Below are positions 24,543 to 33,090 of a DNA stretch of 42,780 nt, one piece after another. The notes beneath the pieces were generated by a model. That model had not been told where the DNA came from. It searched no databases and saw only the letters and a list, made by a program, of their open reading frames with translations. Positions within the stretch are counted from its first letter, which is position 1, and each line of letters opens with the position of its first letter. Source of the DNA: Promethearchaeota archaeon (lineage in GTDB: Archaea > Asgardarchaeota > Lokiarchaeia > Sigyniarchaeales > SOKP01); assembly GCA_019894855.1 (NCBI GenBank), contig JAGXNS010000009.1, forward strand, positions 1 to 42,780, read 5' to 3'. A program made the translations under genes and the position numbers.

Positions 24543-26543
24543 TTATACCCTCTTAGTTATCATTGAATGTAATTGTTCAGAAGAAAATCCTATTATATCA
24601 ATTGCGGAGCTTCTACAATTGCCAGAGCAAGCACCACATCCTTTACAGAGTGCTACATTAACTGAAGCTATCGTTCCAAACCTTCTATCATCAACATACT
24701 CAATAGCTCCATAAGCGCAATTTTGAATACACATTCCACAACCAGAACATCGATCAGCATGAATTACTGCAAAAAATGGCTCAATTTCTACTTCTCCTTT
24801 CGCCATTAACCCAATGGCGCTAGCAGCAGCTCCTTTCGCTTGTGCTACTGAATCCGGTATGTCTTTAGGTCCCTGAGAAACGCCTGCTATGAAAATTCCT
24901 TCGGTTAAAGTATCTACAGGTCTTAATTTGGGGTGTGCTTCTAAAAAGAATCCATCGGCTGACTTTTGAATTCTTAAAAGAGTAGTTATAGAATCTGAGT
25001 CCGCTCTAGGCTCGATACCAGTCGAAAGGACAAACAATTCAACTTCTAATTCAATAGGTTGCTGGAGTAATGTATCTTCGGATCGTATAATTATATTGTG
25101 ATTAAGAGGATTTTCTCTTACTTCAGCAATTCGTCCTCTCACATAATTAATACCGTAATCTCTTGCTGCTGATTCGTAAAATTCTTCATATCCTTTCCCA
25201 AACGCCCGAATATCCATGTAAAATATGTAGATATCCGCTTCTGGATGTTTTTCTTTATATTGCCTTGCCTGTTTGGTAGCATACATACAGCACACTCGAG
25301 AACAATATTTATTCCCTCCTTCTCTAAAATTTCTGCTTCCAACGCACTGTAGGAAAGCAATGCTATGTGGGTCTTTAAGATCTGATGGTTTTACAGGTTT
25401 TCCCAGAACTGGACCAAATGAACTAAGTAGTCGTTCCATTTGAAGTCCTGTAATGACATTTGGATATTTTCCGTAGCCATATTGTTTTAGTCCTGACGGA
25501 TCGTATTCGTCGTATCCCGTTGCTACGATAATTGTGCCTATTTTAACCGTAATATATTCAGGTTTGTCATCGTAATTTATAGCAAGAGGTTCACATACAC
25601 TTTCTCTGGCGCAAATTCCGCATACAACGCAGGTGTCCATGTCGATAGTATATTCGCTTGGAACTGCTTGAGGGAATGGAACATAAATAGCTTTTCTTGT
25701 AGCTAATCCTAACTCAAACTCGTTAGCAACTGTAATAGGACATGAATCGACGCAGATTCCACATCCGGTGCATTTTACTTGATCTACATAATGAGGTTTC
25801 TTTTTAATCGTAACTTCAAAATTGCCAACATATCCTGTTACTTCGGTTACTTCCGAATATGTCAACAATTCTATATTTTTATCTCGTGATATTTCAGACA
25901 TTTTTGGTGTAAGAATACATGAAGAACAATCCATAGTCGGAAAGGTCTTGTCAAGTTGGGCCATGTGCCCTCCAATTGTAGCTGATCTTTCTACTAAGTA
26001 TACTTTGTATCCTGCAGCGCTGAGATTTAAAGCGGCATTCATTCCAGTAATCCCCGCACCGATAATTAAACTTGTTGGTTCGACTTTTACTTTTTGTACT
26101 GCTAATGGCGCTAGTTCTCTTGCTTTCGCAATTGCTAACCTAATGTGATCTTTTGCTACTTCATAAGCACCTTCAGTATCTTTCATGTGAACCCACGTAG
26201 AATGTTCTCTTATGTTTGCCATTTCAAACAAAAATTGATTTAAGCCCGCTTCTTTACAAGCTATTCGAAACGTAGGTTCGTGCATTCTAGGAGAACAAGC
26301 TGCAACCACAACCCGGTTAATTAACCCCGCTTCGATATCTTCTTTAATCATTTTTTGTCCGACATCTGAACAAAAGAATTTGTATTCGCGACCCACCGTA
26401 ACATCCGGTAGCGTTTTAGCGTATTCCACTAAATCTGGAACTGAAACTACTCCACCAATATTCACGCCGCAGTGACACACGTAAACTCCTATTCTTGGTT
26501 TTTCGTTTCCCATGATACTGATTTTTTTATCTGATTCTGTCAA
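24543..26543 (-). CDS. hdrA: CoB-CoM heterodisulfide reductase subunit A-like, flavin-bifurcating
   Basis: 666 aa. Residues 18-150 are the N-terminal HdrA domain (YVCHCG, FFCSD with Cys58). GAGITGMNAA at 162-171 starts the FAD-binding thioredoxin-reductase-like fold, with GGHMAQLDKTFPTMDCSSC (191-209). An inserted ferredoxin lies at about 258-318 (two motifs, the second irregular), the CVGSRN...CSRVCC cluster at 400-419, and a C-terminal two-cluster ferredoxin at 599-647. HdrA holds the FAD that splits electron pairs between ferredoxin and the HdrB disulfide. The first codon is TTG at 26543, set by AGGAGGAT (26551-26558) seven bases away. Sec-containing homologues exist; here Cys58 is plain cysteine. 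Confidence 0.95.
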   Translation of the reverse strand: MTESDKKISIMGNEKPRIGVYVCHCGVNIGGVVSVPDLVEYAKTLPDVTVGREYKFFCSDVGQKMIKEDIEAGLINRVVVAACSPRMHEPTFRIACKEAGLNQFLFEMANIREHSTWVHMKDTEGAYEVAKDHIRLAIAKARELAPLAVQKVKVEPTSLIIGAGITGMNAALNLSAAGYKVYLVERSATIGGHMAQLDKTFPTMDCSSCILTPKMSEISRDKNIELLTYSEVTEVTGYVGNFEVTIKKKPHYVDQVKCTGCGICVDSCPITVANEFELGLATRKAIYVPFPQAVPSEYTIDMDTCVVCGICARESVCEPLAINYDDKPEYITVKIGTIIVATGYDEYDPSGLKQYGYGKYPNVITGLQMERLLSSFGPVLGKPVKPSDLKDPHSIAFLQCVGSRNFREGGNKYCSRVCCMYATKQARQYKEKHPEADIYIFYMDIRAFGKGYEEFYESAARDYGINYVRGRIAEVRENPLNHNIIIRSEDTLLQQPIELEVELFVLSTGIEPRADSDSITTLLRIQKSADGFFLEAHPKLRPVDTLTEGIFIAGVSQGPKDIPDSVAQAKGAAASAIGLMAKGEVEIEPFFAVIHADRCSGCGMCIQNCAYGAIEYVDDRRFGTIASVNVALCKGCGACSGNCRSSAIDIIGFSSEQLHSMITKRV

Positions 26544-26556
26544 TTTTTCGATCCTC

Positions 26557-27507
26557 CTAAGTTAACTGGTTTTTTACTTTTTCTAAAAACGGTTTTATAG
26601 GAATAAATGGAGTAACTCCTTTTAGGTCGTGATTTTTTACTAATCCTAAAAGATTTGGATCAATTCCAAAAGATAATCCTAATAGCTGAGTAATGTATAC
26701 TACAGGGATTTTATATGGTTCTCCAATCATATCTTTATAAAGATTATTAGCCTCCATTTGACCTAAATCTAATTGTAAATGGCAAAATGGGCAACAATCG
26801 ATAATGATATCGGCGCCAGCATCCCTCATGTTCTCTAATTTTTCCCGAGAAAAGTCAGCTGAAACTTCTTTTACAGCCGTTCTTACTGCGCCGCCAGCTC
26901 CGCAACACATTAATTTATCTTTATAATCAATGCTTTTAGCACCCGTAATTTCAACAATTTCATCGAGAAATGTCGGGTCTTCGCATTCTCCTCCCCAAGG
27001 TCTTTTATCACTTGGTTTAATAATGTGACATCCGTAATGCACTGCCACCTTTAAATCCTTAAATTTATGTTTTACAAAACCTCGTAAGTACTCTAAACCC
27101 ATATCTTGATACAAAACCTGAACAATGTGCTTAGGTTCAATTGATCCTTTAAATTCTCTGCCAACTTTTGCGAGATGTTCGTTTACCATTTTCTTTAATT
27201 CGTGTTCGTGTTCTAATTCAACCCACGCGTCTCGAAGCGTACCATAGCAACCATTACACCCCGTTATAATATCAACTCCCAGCTCTTCTGCTATTGTTAT
27301 ATTTCGAGCAGCGATTACTAACCAAGTAGGAATGTGAAACGCTCGAAAAACACCCGGAGCAGGACAACAAGACGCTCCTTCTAATTCAAGAATTTCAGCA
27401 CCTAAATGATCAAATACTGCCCTGATAGACGATTCAATCATGGGATAGCGATTAGGAGCCACGCAACCAAGAAAAAAACCATATTTCCATTTATTTTCTT
27501 CACTCAT
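26557..27507 (-). CDS. hdrB: CoB-CoM heterodisulfide reductase subunit B-like
   Basis: 316 aa with two complete CCG domains that bind the noncubane [4Fe-4S] clusters of HdrB. The first is Cys15, Cys47-Cys48, Cys84, Cys87. The second is Cys160, Cys201-Cys202, Cys239, Cys242 (Cys238 is extra). In methanogens this pair cleaves the CoM-S-S-CoB heterodisulfide. Outside methanogens the acceptor of HdrABC is usually unknown, so the physiological disulfide here is open. AGGTGG sits before the ATG at 27507. The gene is followed after 13 bases by hdrA and preceded by hdrC, the canonical order C-B-A. Confidence 0.95.
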   Translation of the reverse strand: MSEENKWKYGFFLGCVAPNRYPMIESSIRAVFDHLGAEILELEGASCCPAPGVFRAFHIPTWLVIAARNITIAEELGVDIITGCNGCYGTLRDAWVELEHEHELKKMVNEHLAKVGREFKGSIEPKHIVQVLYQDMGLEYLRGFVKHKFKDLKVAVHYGCHIIKPSDKRPWGGECEDPTFLDEIVEITGAKSIDYKDKLMCCGAGGAVRTAVKEVSADFSREKLENMRDAGADIIIDCCPFCHLQLDLGQMEANNLYKDMIGEPYKIPVVYITQLLGLSFGIDPNLLGLVKNHDLKGVTPFIPIKPFLEKVKNQLT

Positions 27508-27521
27508 TATTATATACCACC

Positions 27522-28130
27522 TTATTTTTCCTCTGCTTTGTCTTTTTCAGCCTCAGCTTTTTCTTTTTCCTTAATTTTTTCGATTTTATCCAACAAATCT
27601 CTAAAACCAACAGATTTCATTAATTCTTGACATTCTTTAACAGCTTCAGGATGCATATGGACAGTTGGTGGTAATGGCGGTAATCCATAGGATTCACGTA
27701 AATCTTGCCATTTCTTATTCGCTTCTCCGTTGGCTGGTACTCCATGTCCAGTTTCGTAAAATATTTTATTCGCTAATCCGAAATGAGCGTCTAGAATATG
27801 TCCTTCTTCAACAGCGATATTTCTAAGCTTAATAATCATATCAGTTACTGGAATGTCTCGTGGACATCGCTCATAACAAGTATAGCAGGTACTACAAAGC
27901 CAAATATCGATATCTTCTAAAACTGTTTCATCACCTGTCAATGCTCGACGAAGAACTGAGCGCGTTCTATATGCCGTACGCCTACCCGATGGACAAGAGC
28001 CTGTACATGTTCCACAATTAATACACGCCCTAAGTTTTTCTAAACCAGCGTCAACAAATTTGTTGGCTATCCCAGAACTCGTTGACTTATAGACCTTTCT
28101 TTTTATGTATTTCTCTACATTTTCGCTCAT
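27522..28130 (-). CDS. hdrC: Heterodisulfide reductase subunit C-like, first copy
   Basis: 202 aa from the ATG at 28130; a TTG at 28148 would add six residues but has no better ribosome binding site. Two [4Fe-4S] motifs, CINCGTCTGSCPSGRR and CSTCYTCYERCPRD, are about 40 residues apart, then NTGHGVPAN-like helical sequence and a Lys/Glu-rich tail. HdrC transfers electrons from HdrA to HdrB. The gene opens the hdrCBA-flxDCBA operon, with two palindromes at 28195-28218 upstream. It resembles the second copy at 28753-29370 throughout. Confidence 0.93.
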   Translation of the reverse strand: MSENVEKYIKRKVYKSTSSGIANKFVDAGLEKLRACINCGTCTGSCPSGRRTAYRTRSVLRRALTGDETVLEDIDIWLCSTCYTCYERCPRDIPVTDMIIKLRNIAVEEGHILDAHFGLANKIFYETGHGVPANGEANKKWQDLRESYGLPPLPPTVHMHPEAVKECQELMKSVGFRDLLDKIEKIKEKEKAEAEKDKAEEK

Positions 28131-28451
28131 AGTAAATTCATATCCCAATTTCCATTTTCAACTAGATTTAATAAAACGTAAAAAACTTAGTCTTCACATA
28201 AATGTGTTTGATCAAACAAATCAATTGATAATCTTATAATTGAAAAAGAACTTTTCTTAAAAAAATTTATTATGATAAATAAATAACTAAATTCCTATAT
28301 TGGCTATATCATATATTGAATATTTTTATAAGGAAAATAATTAGATTTATCAAATTAAGGAACAAATTTTTATTAAAATTAGAGTACAGATATGCAATTT
28401 TGAAATGAAAGCATTATTGAAGATGCTTAAACAAAAAAAATAGATTTTTTA
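28131..28451. other. Promoter region of the hdrCBA-flx operon
   Basis: About 320 AT-rich bases between the zinc-ribbon membrane gene and hdrC, too long for simple read-through. It holds two overlapping palindromes (28195-28218). A TTTTATTAAAT stretch (about 28166-28176 on the minus strand) could be the TATA box. No ORF or RNA gene is supported in the rest. Confidence 0.5.
28195..28218. promoter_or_regulatory. Overlapping palindromes upstream of hdrC, candidate operator
   Basis: TGTTTGATCAAACA (28205-28218) is a perfect 14-bp palindrome. CACAT-AA-ATGTG (28195-28206) is an adjoining 5-bp-arm inverted repeat. They end about 65 bases upstream of the hdrC ATG, just upstream of the likely TATA box, a normal place for an activator or repressor site. 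Confidence 0.5.
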
Positions 28452-28838
28452 TTAGGAAACCAATTTGTTGCCACATTCAGGACAAAAATTTAAAGATTCT
28501 TCTTCAGATTTAAAGCCACAATTAGTACATAATGTACGAACGGTAATAGTTGGTTGCTCTTTCGTTAGACTTTGATCAATTTTCTCTCCCTTTTGGACCA
28601 AAGGAGGGCCATATAAAAAATTACGTTTCGAAACAAGTTTATAAAAAAAGTTGCCTAAAATAATCATTAATCCCCCTACTAATCCCGGCTCGTGGAAAAA
28701 AATGAAAGTTCCAAATTCAAATATAGAGAAAATTGACAGACCTAAAGAGACACTAATAGCTAACCATGAAAAAATTAGCAGTTTCTTCTTTTTTTCGGAT
28801 AAAGTTGCTTTTCCCTTCTTCATCTTTCTTTTCTTCAT
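28452..28838 (-). CDS. Small membrane protein with C-terminal zinc ribbon
   Basis: 128 aa from the ATG at 28838, preceded by AGGTGATT. The N-terminus is extremely lysine-rich (MKKRKMKKGK). Two hydrophobic segments follow at about residues 19-47 and 52-68, and a C-terminal zinc ribbon, CTNCG...CPECG, ends the protein. Both ends should face the cytoplasm. The gene overlaps the 3' end of the second hdrC copy by 86 bases in another frame, so the two are made from one mRNA and may interact. It could anchor HdrC2 or the Hdr complex to the membrane. No known family is recognised. Confidence 0.65.
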   Translation of the reverse strand: MKKRKMKKGKATLSEKKKKLLIFSWLAISVSLGLSIFSIFEFGTFIFFHEPGLVGGLMIILGNFFYKLVSKRNFLYGPPLVQKGEKIDQSLTKEQPTITVRTLCTNCGFKSEEESLNFCPECGNKLVS

Positions 28839-29370
28839 AATCACCTACTCCTGTAAGCTTATCAAACTCCGTACTTTTTAGAAGAGTTTGAATTTCTTTT
28901 TCAGCTTTAGGATATTGGTGTGTAGTAGGTGGGACACTGGACAACTTATGGAACTCGCGCAATTTATTCCATTTTTCTTCGTTAATTGGAACTCCGTGAC
29001 CCGTGTTGTAAAACATTTTACATAAAGCAATGTGAGGCGCTTGCATGTAACCTTCTTGAACTGCTAAATTTCTGAGGAATATTATCACATCTGTAACTGG
29101 TACGCCCCGAGGGCATCTTTCCAAGCACGTATAACACGTACTACAAAACCAGAGTTCTTTATCTGAGAGAACTTCTTCTTTAAGTCCTAACTGCACTTTT
29201 TTCATAAGAGATCTAGTGCGATACGCAGTTCTTCTTCCACTAGGACAACTACCAGAACAGGTTCCACATTGAATGCACGCACTTAATTCTAAATAGCCTG
29301 CATCTCTTAATAAATTGGACAAATCGTCTGTTATTTCTGTTATCTTATTAGTCTCTAATATTTCCAACAT
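28753..29370 (-). CDS. hdrC: Heterodisulfide reductase subunit C-like, second copy
   Basis: 205 aa from the ATG at 29370 with AGGTGG directly upstream (a GTG two codons earlier is also open). Cluster motifs CIQCGTCSGSCPSGRR and CSTCYTCLERCPRG match those of the first copy, as do YRTRS, NTGHGVPIN and the SVPPTTHQYP segment. It is a paralogue that heads the locus. The last ~30 residues are Lys/Glu-rich and overlap the membrane-protein gene. HdrC2 could offer an alternative electron path or bind a different HdrB/D partner. No second hdrB is in the window. Confidence 0.9.
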   Translation of the reverse strand: MLEILETNKITEITDDLSNLLRDAGYLELSACIQCGTCSGSCPSGRRTAYRTRSLMKKVQLGLKEEVLSDKELWFCSTCYTCLERCPRGVPVTDVIIFLRNLAVQEGYMQAPHIALCKMFYNTGHGVPINEEKWNKLREFHKLSSVPPTTHQYPKAEKEIQTLLKSTEFDKLTGVGDYEEKKDEEGKSNFIRKKEETANFFMVSY

Positions 29371-29639
29371 ATCCACCTAATTATAAAATTAATAGAAGTT
29401 ATATCTTGCTTTAAAGCTTGAATGTGAGCTTTTTTTAGTCACTTTTTTCGTTATTCTATAGATATGATAAAGAGGTTTAATAAGGTTTTTTTTTATTAAA
29501 TATAATTCTCCACAAAAACTACTATTTTCAATCACAAAAAAATGAAAAGTGATTATAAAAGATAATTCAATAGGTTAAAAATAGCAATAAATGTACATTG
29601 TCGATAAAAAACGAGCGTTCTAAAATTGTCCAAAATATA

Positions 29640-29882
29640 TTACTCGGCATTTCCCGTTAGTTCTTTTAGAAATTCTATCTGTTTTTCTTCTGGTAAAAAA
29701 ACTAATTCTTTCTTGATTTCCTTCAGTTCATCCTTTGAAAGGTTTAGTTTCATTAATTCTTCTTTAACTTCTTTTGATAGTACTGTAAAGATTCTATAGA
29801 AATATTTTTTCACAACCTCTAATTTCTCGAATCCTCCATTATTTTCATCGCTACTTATCAGGCTCACCAAATGCACTTTCAA
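29640..29882 (-). CDS. Small charged helical protein, 80 aa
   Basis: 80 aa starting at a TTG (29882) without a clear Shine-Dalgarno; the true start may be a downstream GTG or the ATG at codon 44. The sequence is rich in Lys, Glu and Leu, with ELMKLNLSKDELKEIKKEL and LPEEKQIEFLKELTG suggesting two or three amphipathic helices, perhaps a small helical bundle. No cysteines, no membrane segment. It sits 75 bases upstream of the stop end of the multi-PAS kinase gene's neighbour region, on the same strand. Family not recognised. Could be chance, though the helical periodicity argues for a real protein. Confidence 0.4.
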   Translation of the reverse strand: MKVHLVSLISSDENNGGFEKLEVVKKYFYRIFTVLSKEVKEELMKLNLSKDELKEIKKELVFLPEEKQIEFLKELTGNAE

Positions 29883-29957
29883 TGTGATGTTAAAATTTCA
29901 TCTATTATCTAATAAGGAAATGAAATACGTGTTATTAAAGAATATGGAGTCCATATT

Positions 29958-32822
29958 TTAGCTTTTTATAATAGGTAATGAAAAGAAAAAAGTACTTCCT
30001 TTGTTTCTACCATCTGATTCTACCCAAATTTTACCATCGTGAAGCGTTATTAATTCTTTTGAGATATACAATCCTAGTCCTGTTCCTTCGATGCCTACAT
30101 CCCAACCTTGGCCATATCTTTCAATTTTGCCAAATTGCGTGAATAATTGTGCAATTTCTTTCTGAGTTAATCCAATACCCGTATCTTTTATTGAAACTAT
30201 ATAGTGTCCGTCTTTTTGTGTGGAATCTATTGTGATTTTTCCTCCTACAGGAGTATATTTTACAGCATTGATTATCAAATTTGTAATAACTTCGTAAATT
30301 TTCTCTTTGTCAAATTCTGTAAATAATTTATCTTTTATATTTACCTTGATCTTCTGTTCTCTCAAACTAGCAATTCCTTGGAGTTGTTTAACACAGTAAT
30401 TAATTAAGAATGTTAGATCCTCTTTTTCTTTTCTTATATTTAGAAGTCCTTGTTCTAATTGCGAACTTTCTACAAGTGAGTTAATATAATCTTCAAGACG
30501 CTTACTTCCGTCTTTTATTTCTTCCAAAATTGAAATGACATCATCGTCTAATTTATCAGAATGTAGTTTTAATAATAATTCAGTAAATCCTTTAATGGAA
30601 ATTAATGGTGTTTTTAATTCGTGGGAAGTTCTTGAGAATAGATCACTCTTTAGCTTATTAATTTCGCTCAACATTTTGTTTCGTTCAACTAAATGTTGCT
30701 GAGACTTCCATCTTCTTTGCTCTATTTCAAGAGCATCGCAAATTAAGAAGAGAACCAACTTATTTTGATTAGAAATCATAGGGTTTTCGGTAAACAAGAC
30801 AACTAACAAATCGTTTAAATCATTCCCAGATAATATTAATTTGCCGTAACAAGCTTTAATTTGTTGGTCCTTAATGAAACGATCTGTTTTGGCATATTCC
30901 GTTTTATCGATATCATAAAATTCTTGAGTAAAATCGTGGTTTTCTACAAAAACTTGACTTACAAATAATTTTTTATTAAACTCTTCTGAGCTATATATTT
31001 TTACATCCCCTTTATGAGACATTACTCTGTATTGTTCTTCTTCTTCATGAATAATTTTATTGATATACAAAACAACATCGCCATCAAGTAATTTAAGGCA
31101 AGTTTTTAGCAATAATTCAATGTTTTGTTGAGTATCCGTCGTGTAGTTTAAAAAGTTTATATTTAGTTCATAGATTAATTCTTCGTAAATTTTCTTCTCA
31201 GTTACATCCTCTAACCACAGTCGAAAACTTATTAAATTGCCTTTTTCGTCGTGTTGGTTTAATCTTTTACCCTGTAACCATTTCATTTTACCTTCATTGG
31301 TAATAACTCTAAACTCTATTTCCTTTCCTTCTTCAGAATTTAATAATCTTAACAAGTCGTCGGGATGGATAATTTCATCCATTAGTTTTTTATTAACAAT
31401 TTTGATATCTTGATAGCCAATGAATTCTAACAATCTAGGGTTAAGGTAGGAGATGCTATTTTTTTCTAATTCAATCTCTAAAACTCCAATTGTTGAGGTC
31501 TCTAATAGATCCCTAAGTTTTTCCTCTGAATCCTTAATTTTTCGTTCTGTCAACACTTTTTCTGTTATATCTTCTACAGTAAAAATTATATTCTCTATTA
31601 TCCCGTTGCTTCCAATAAGAGGTGTGCCATTAATTGAAAGGAGTATATTCTCATCCTTAGCTAGGTTAAAGGTTGCGTGATAATCTAATAATGGCTTTTT
31701 CGTTTTCATAATAATTTGGAAAGGAAGCTCGTCTTTTGGTATGGGATTGCCTTCTAAGTCTATAAGTTTGAACTTAGACGCTATAAAGGATTTTTTTAAT
31801 AGTTCTTCTTTAGGAAAATGTAAAACTTTCTCAGCTTGTGAATTTACATAAATAATTTGTCCGCTAGTGTCTATAGATAAAATCCCGGCGGGATTGGTTT
31901 CCATGATCCGTTCCAATCTTTCATGTTGCATACGTAAATTTTCTTCAGCGTTCTTTCTTTCGGTGATATCTTCAAATGTTATTAGAAGTCCTGCTACTTT
32001 CCCATCAGAATTTAATAAGGGAATCCTATTTACATCTATCCAGATCTTCTGTCCATTTCTACTAATCCAATATTCATCTTTATGAAAAACCGCTTGATTT
32101 GATTCTATAACTTTTTTCTCTTGTTGTTTATTATAATTAATCTGATTACTGTCCCAAAGTAATTCTTCGTCCTTTTTTGCTATTATATTTTCGGGGTGGT
32201 CAATTCCTATCAAATTTGCATAATTGTCATTACACCCTAAATAACTTAAATCAATATCTTTCCAGATGATATATTGGGGTATATTCTCCATAACCATTTG
32301 GAGCATTTCGTATGAACTTTGAAGGGCTTCTTCGTATTTCTTAGGATTGAACAATTTCCAAAATCGTATTTCAGGGATGGTTTCTGTTATTTTTTTAAAC
32401 CTATCTTCCGTATCTTTTAGGTTTACTTCGATTTTCTTTTGTTTTGAGATATCTTTTAGAATTACTAAAATCTTATTGATCTTGTTCTCATCAGTAAATT
32501 TTTTTGCTTTAATTTCTGCCCAAATAATTTCGCCCTTCTTTGAAAGCAACCTTATTTCTTGGAAATGACTAAAAGTTTCAACACCTTTTTTAAAAAATTT
32601 AGCGACTTTTTTAACATCATCAGAAAAAAGAATTGTTAGAAAAGGCTTACTTATTAGCTCAGTTTCAGAATACTCAAGCTTGTCTAATAAAGGGCATTGA
32701 TTAATGAGTTCTATTGCGAAATCTTTATTTTGATTAATAACAACAACCAAATCGTTAACGATTTCCATAAAGATTTGAAATTGAGTTTTGATGTTATCTT
32801 GCTTGTTGTCGTCAGAAATCAT
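29958..32822 (-). CDS. Soluble multi-PAS/GAF sensor histidine kinase
   Basis: 954 aa without membrane segments. Residues 10-130, about 160-300, 305-430 and 440-550 are four PAS domains, three of them followed by the ...EDITE(R/K)K junction. About 560-700 is GAF-like. HisKA has SRTSHELKTPLISIK with the phospho-accepting His734. HATPase_c has N-box NLIINAVKYT, G1 DTGIGL and G2 GTGLGLYI. It autophosphorylates in response to a cytoplasmic cue, perhaps a ligand or redox state sensed by the PAS/GAF modules. No receiver domain or response regulator adjoins it; the nearest regulator is at 34941-35837, beyond the cys genes. TATA-like sequence lies at 32900-32916. Confidence 0.9.
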   Translation of the reverse strand: MISDDNKQDNIKTQFQIFMEIVNDLVVVINQNKDFAIELINQCPLLDKLEYSETELISKPFLTILFSDDVKKVAKFFKKGVETFSHFQEIRLLSKKGEIIWAEIKAKKFTDENKINKILVILKDISKQKKIEVNLKDTEDRFKKITETIPEIRFWKLFNPKKYEEALQSSYEMLQMVMENIPQYIIWKDIDLSYLGCNDNYANLIGIDHPENIIAKKDEELLWDSNQINYNKQQEKKVIESNQAVFHKDEYWISRNGQKIWIDVNRIPLLNSDGKVAGLLITFEDITERKNAEENLRMQHERLERIMETNPAGILSIDTSGQIIYVNSQAEKVLHFPKEELLKKSFIASKFKLIDLEGNPIPKDELPFQIIMKTKKPLLDYHATFNLAKDENILLSINGTPLIGSNGIIENIIFTVEDITEKVLTERKIKDSEEKLRDLLETSTIGVLEIELEKNSISYLNPRLLEFIGYQDIKIVNKKLMDEIIHPDDLLRLLNSEEGKEIEFRVITNEGKMKWLQGKRLNQHDEKGNLISFRLWLEDVTEKKIYEELIYELNINFLNYTTDTQQNIELLLKTCLKLLDGDVVLYINKIIHEEEEQYRVMSHKGDVKIYSSEEFNKKLFVSQVFVENHDFTQEFYDIDKTEYAKTDRFIKDQQIKACYGKLILSGNDLNDLLVVLFTENPMISNQNKLVLFLICDALEIEQRRWKSQQHLVERNKMLSEINKLKSDLFSRTSHELKTPLISIKGFTELLLKLHSDKLDDDVISILEEIKDGSKRLEDYINSLVESSQLEQGLLNIRKEKEDLTFLINYCVKQLQGIASLREQKIKVNIKDKLFTEFDKEKIYEVITNLIINAVKYTPVGGKITIDSTQKDGHYIVSIKDTGIGLTQKEIAQLFTQFGKIERYGQGWDVGIEGTGLGLYISKELITLHDGKIWVESDGRNKGSTFFFSLPIIKS

Positions 32823-33063
32823 TTTCTTACATCCTTAGTTAAAACTAATTTTTTTTTTCAAACCTTCGTGTTACTCCTAATTAAACAAGTAAAGAAACTT
32901 TTATTTATATATATAGTATAATTTTCCAACGATTTCTGTAATGGGAGATTGTTATGGATCATAGAAAGAATCTTATATCTTAATACCGCTAAAAATTTAT
33001 TCATACATTAATTATTACATAATAACAGATTATCTAAATTAATTACAATTGGGAAGTTTCCAA

Positions 33064-33072
33064 AATAATATA
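33064..33072 (+). promoter_or_regulatory. TATA-like box for cysE
   Basis: AATAATATA about 23 bases before the ATG at 33091, consistent with a leaderless or near-leaderless mRNA; no Shine-Dalgarno lies next to the ATG. Confidence 0.4.
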
Positions 33073-33090
33073 GGAACGTGTTAAGAATCT

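Noticed and set aside
29529-29555. Inverted repeat AATCAC...GTGATT upstream of the HdrC2 region
   Set aside because: Only 6-bp arms with a 13-base A-rich spacer; expected by chance in such AT-rich DNA.
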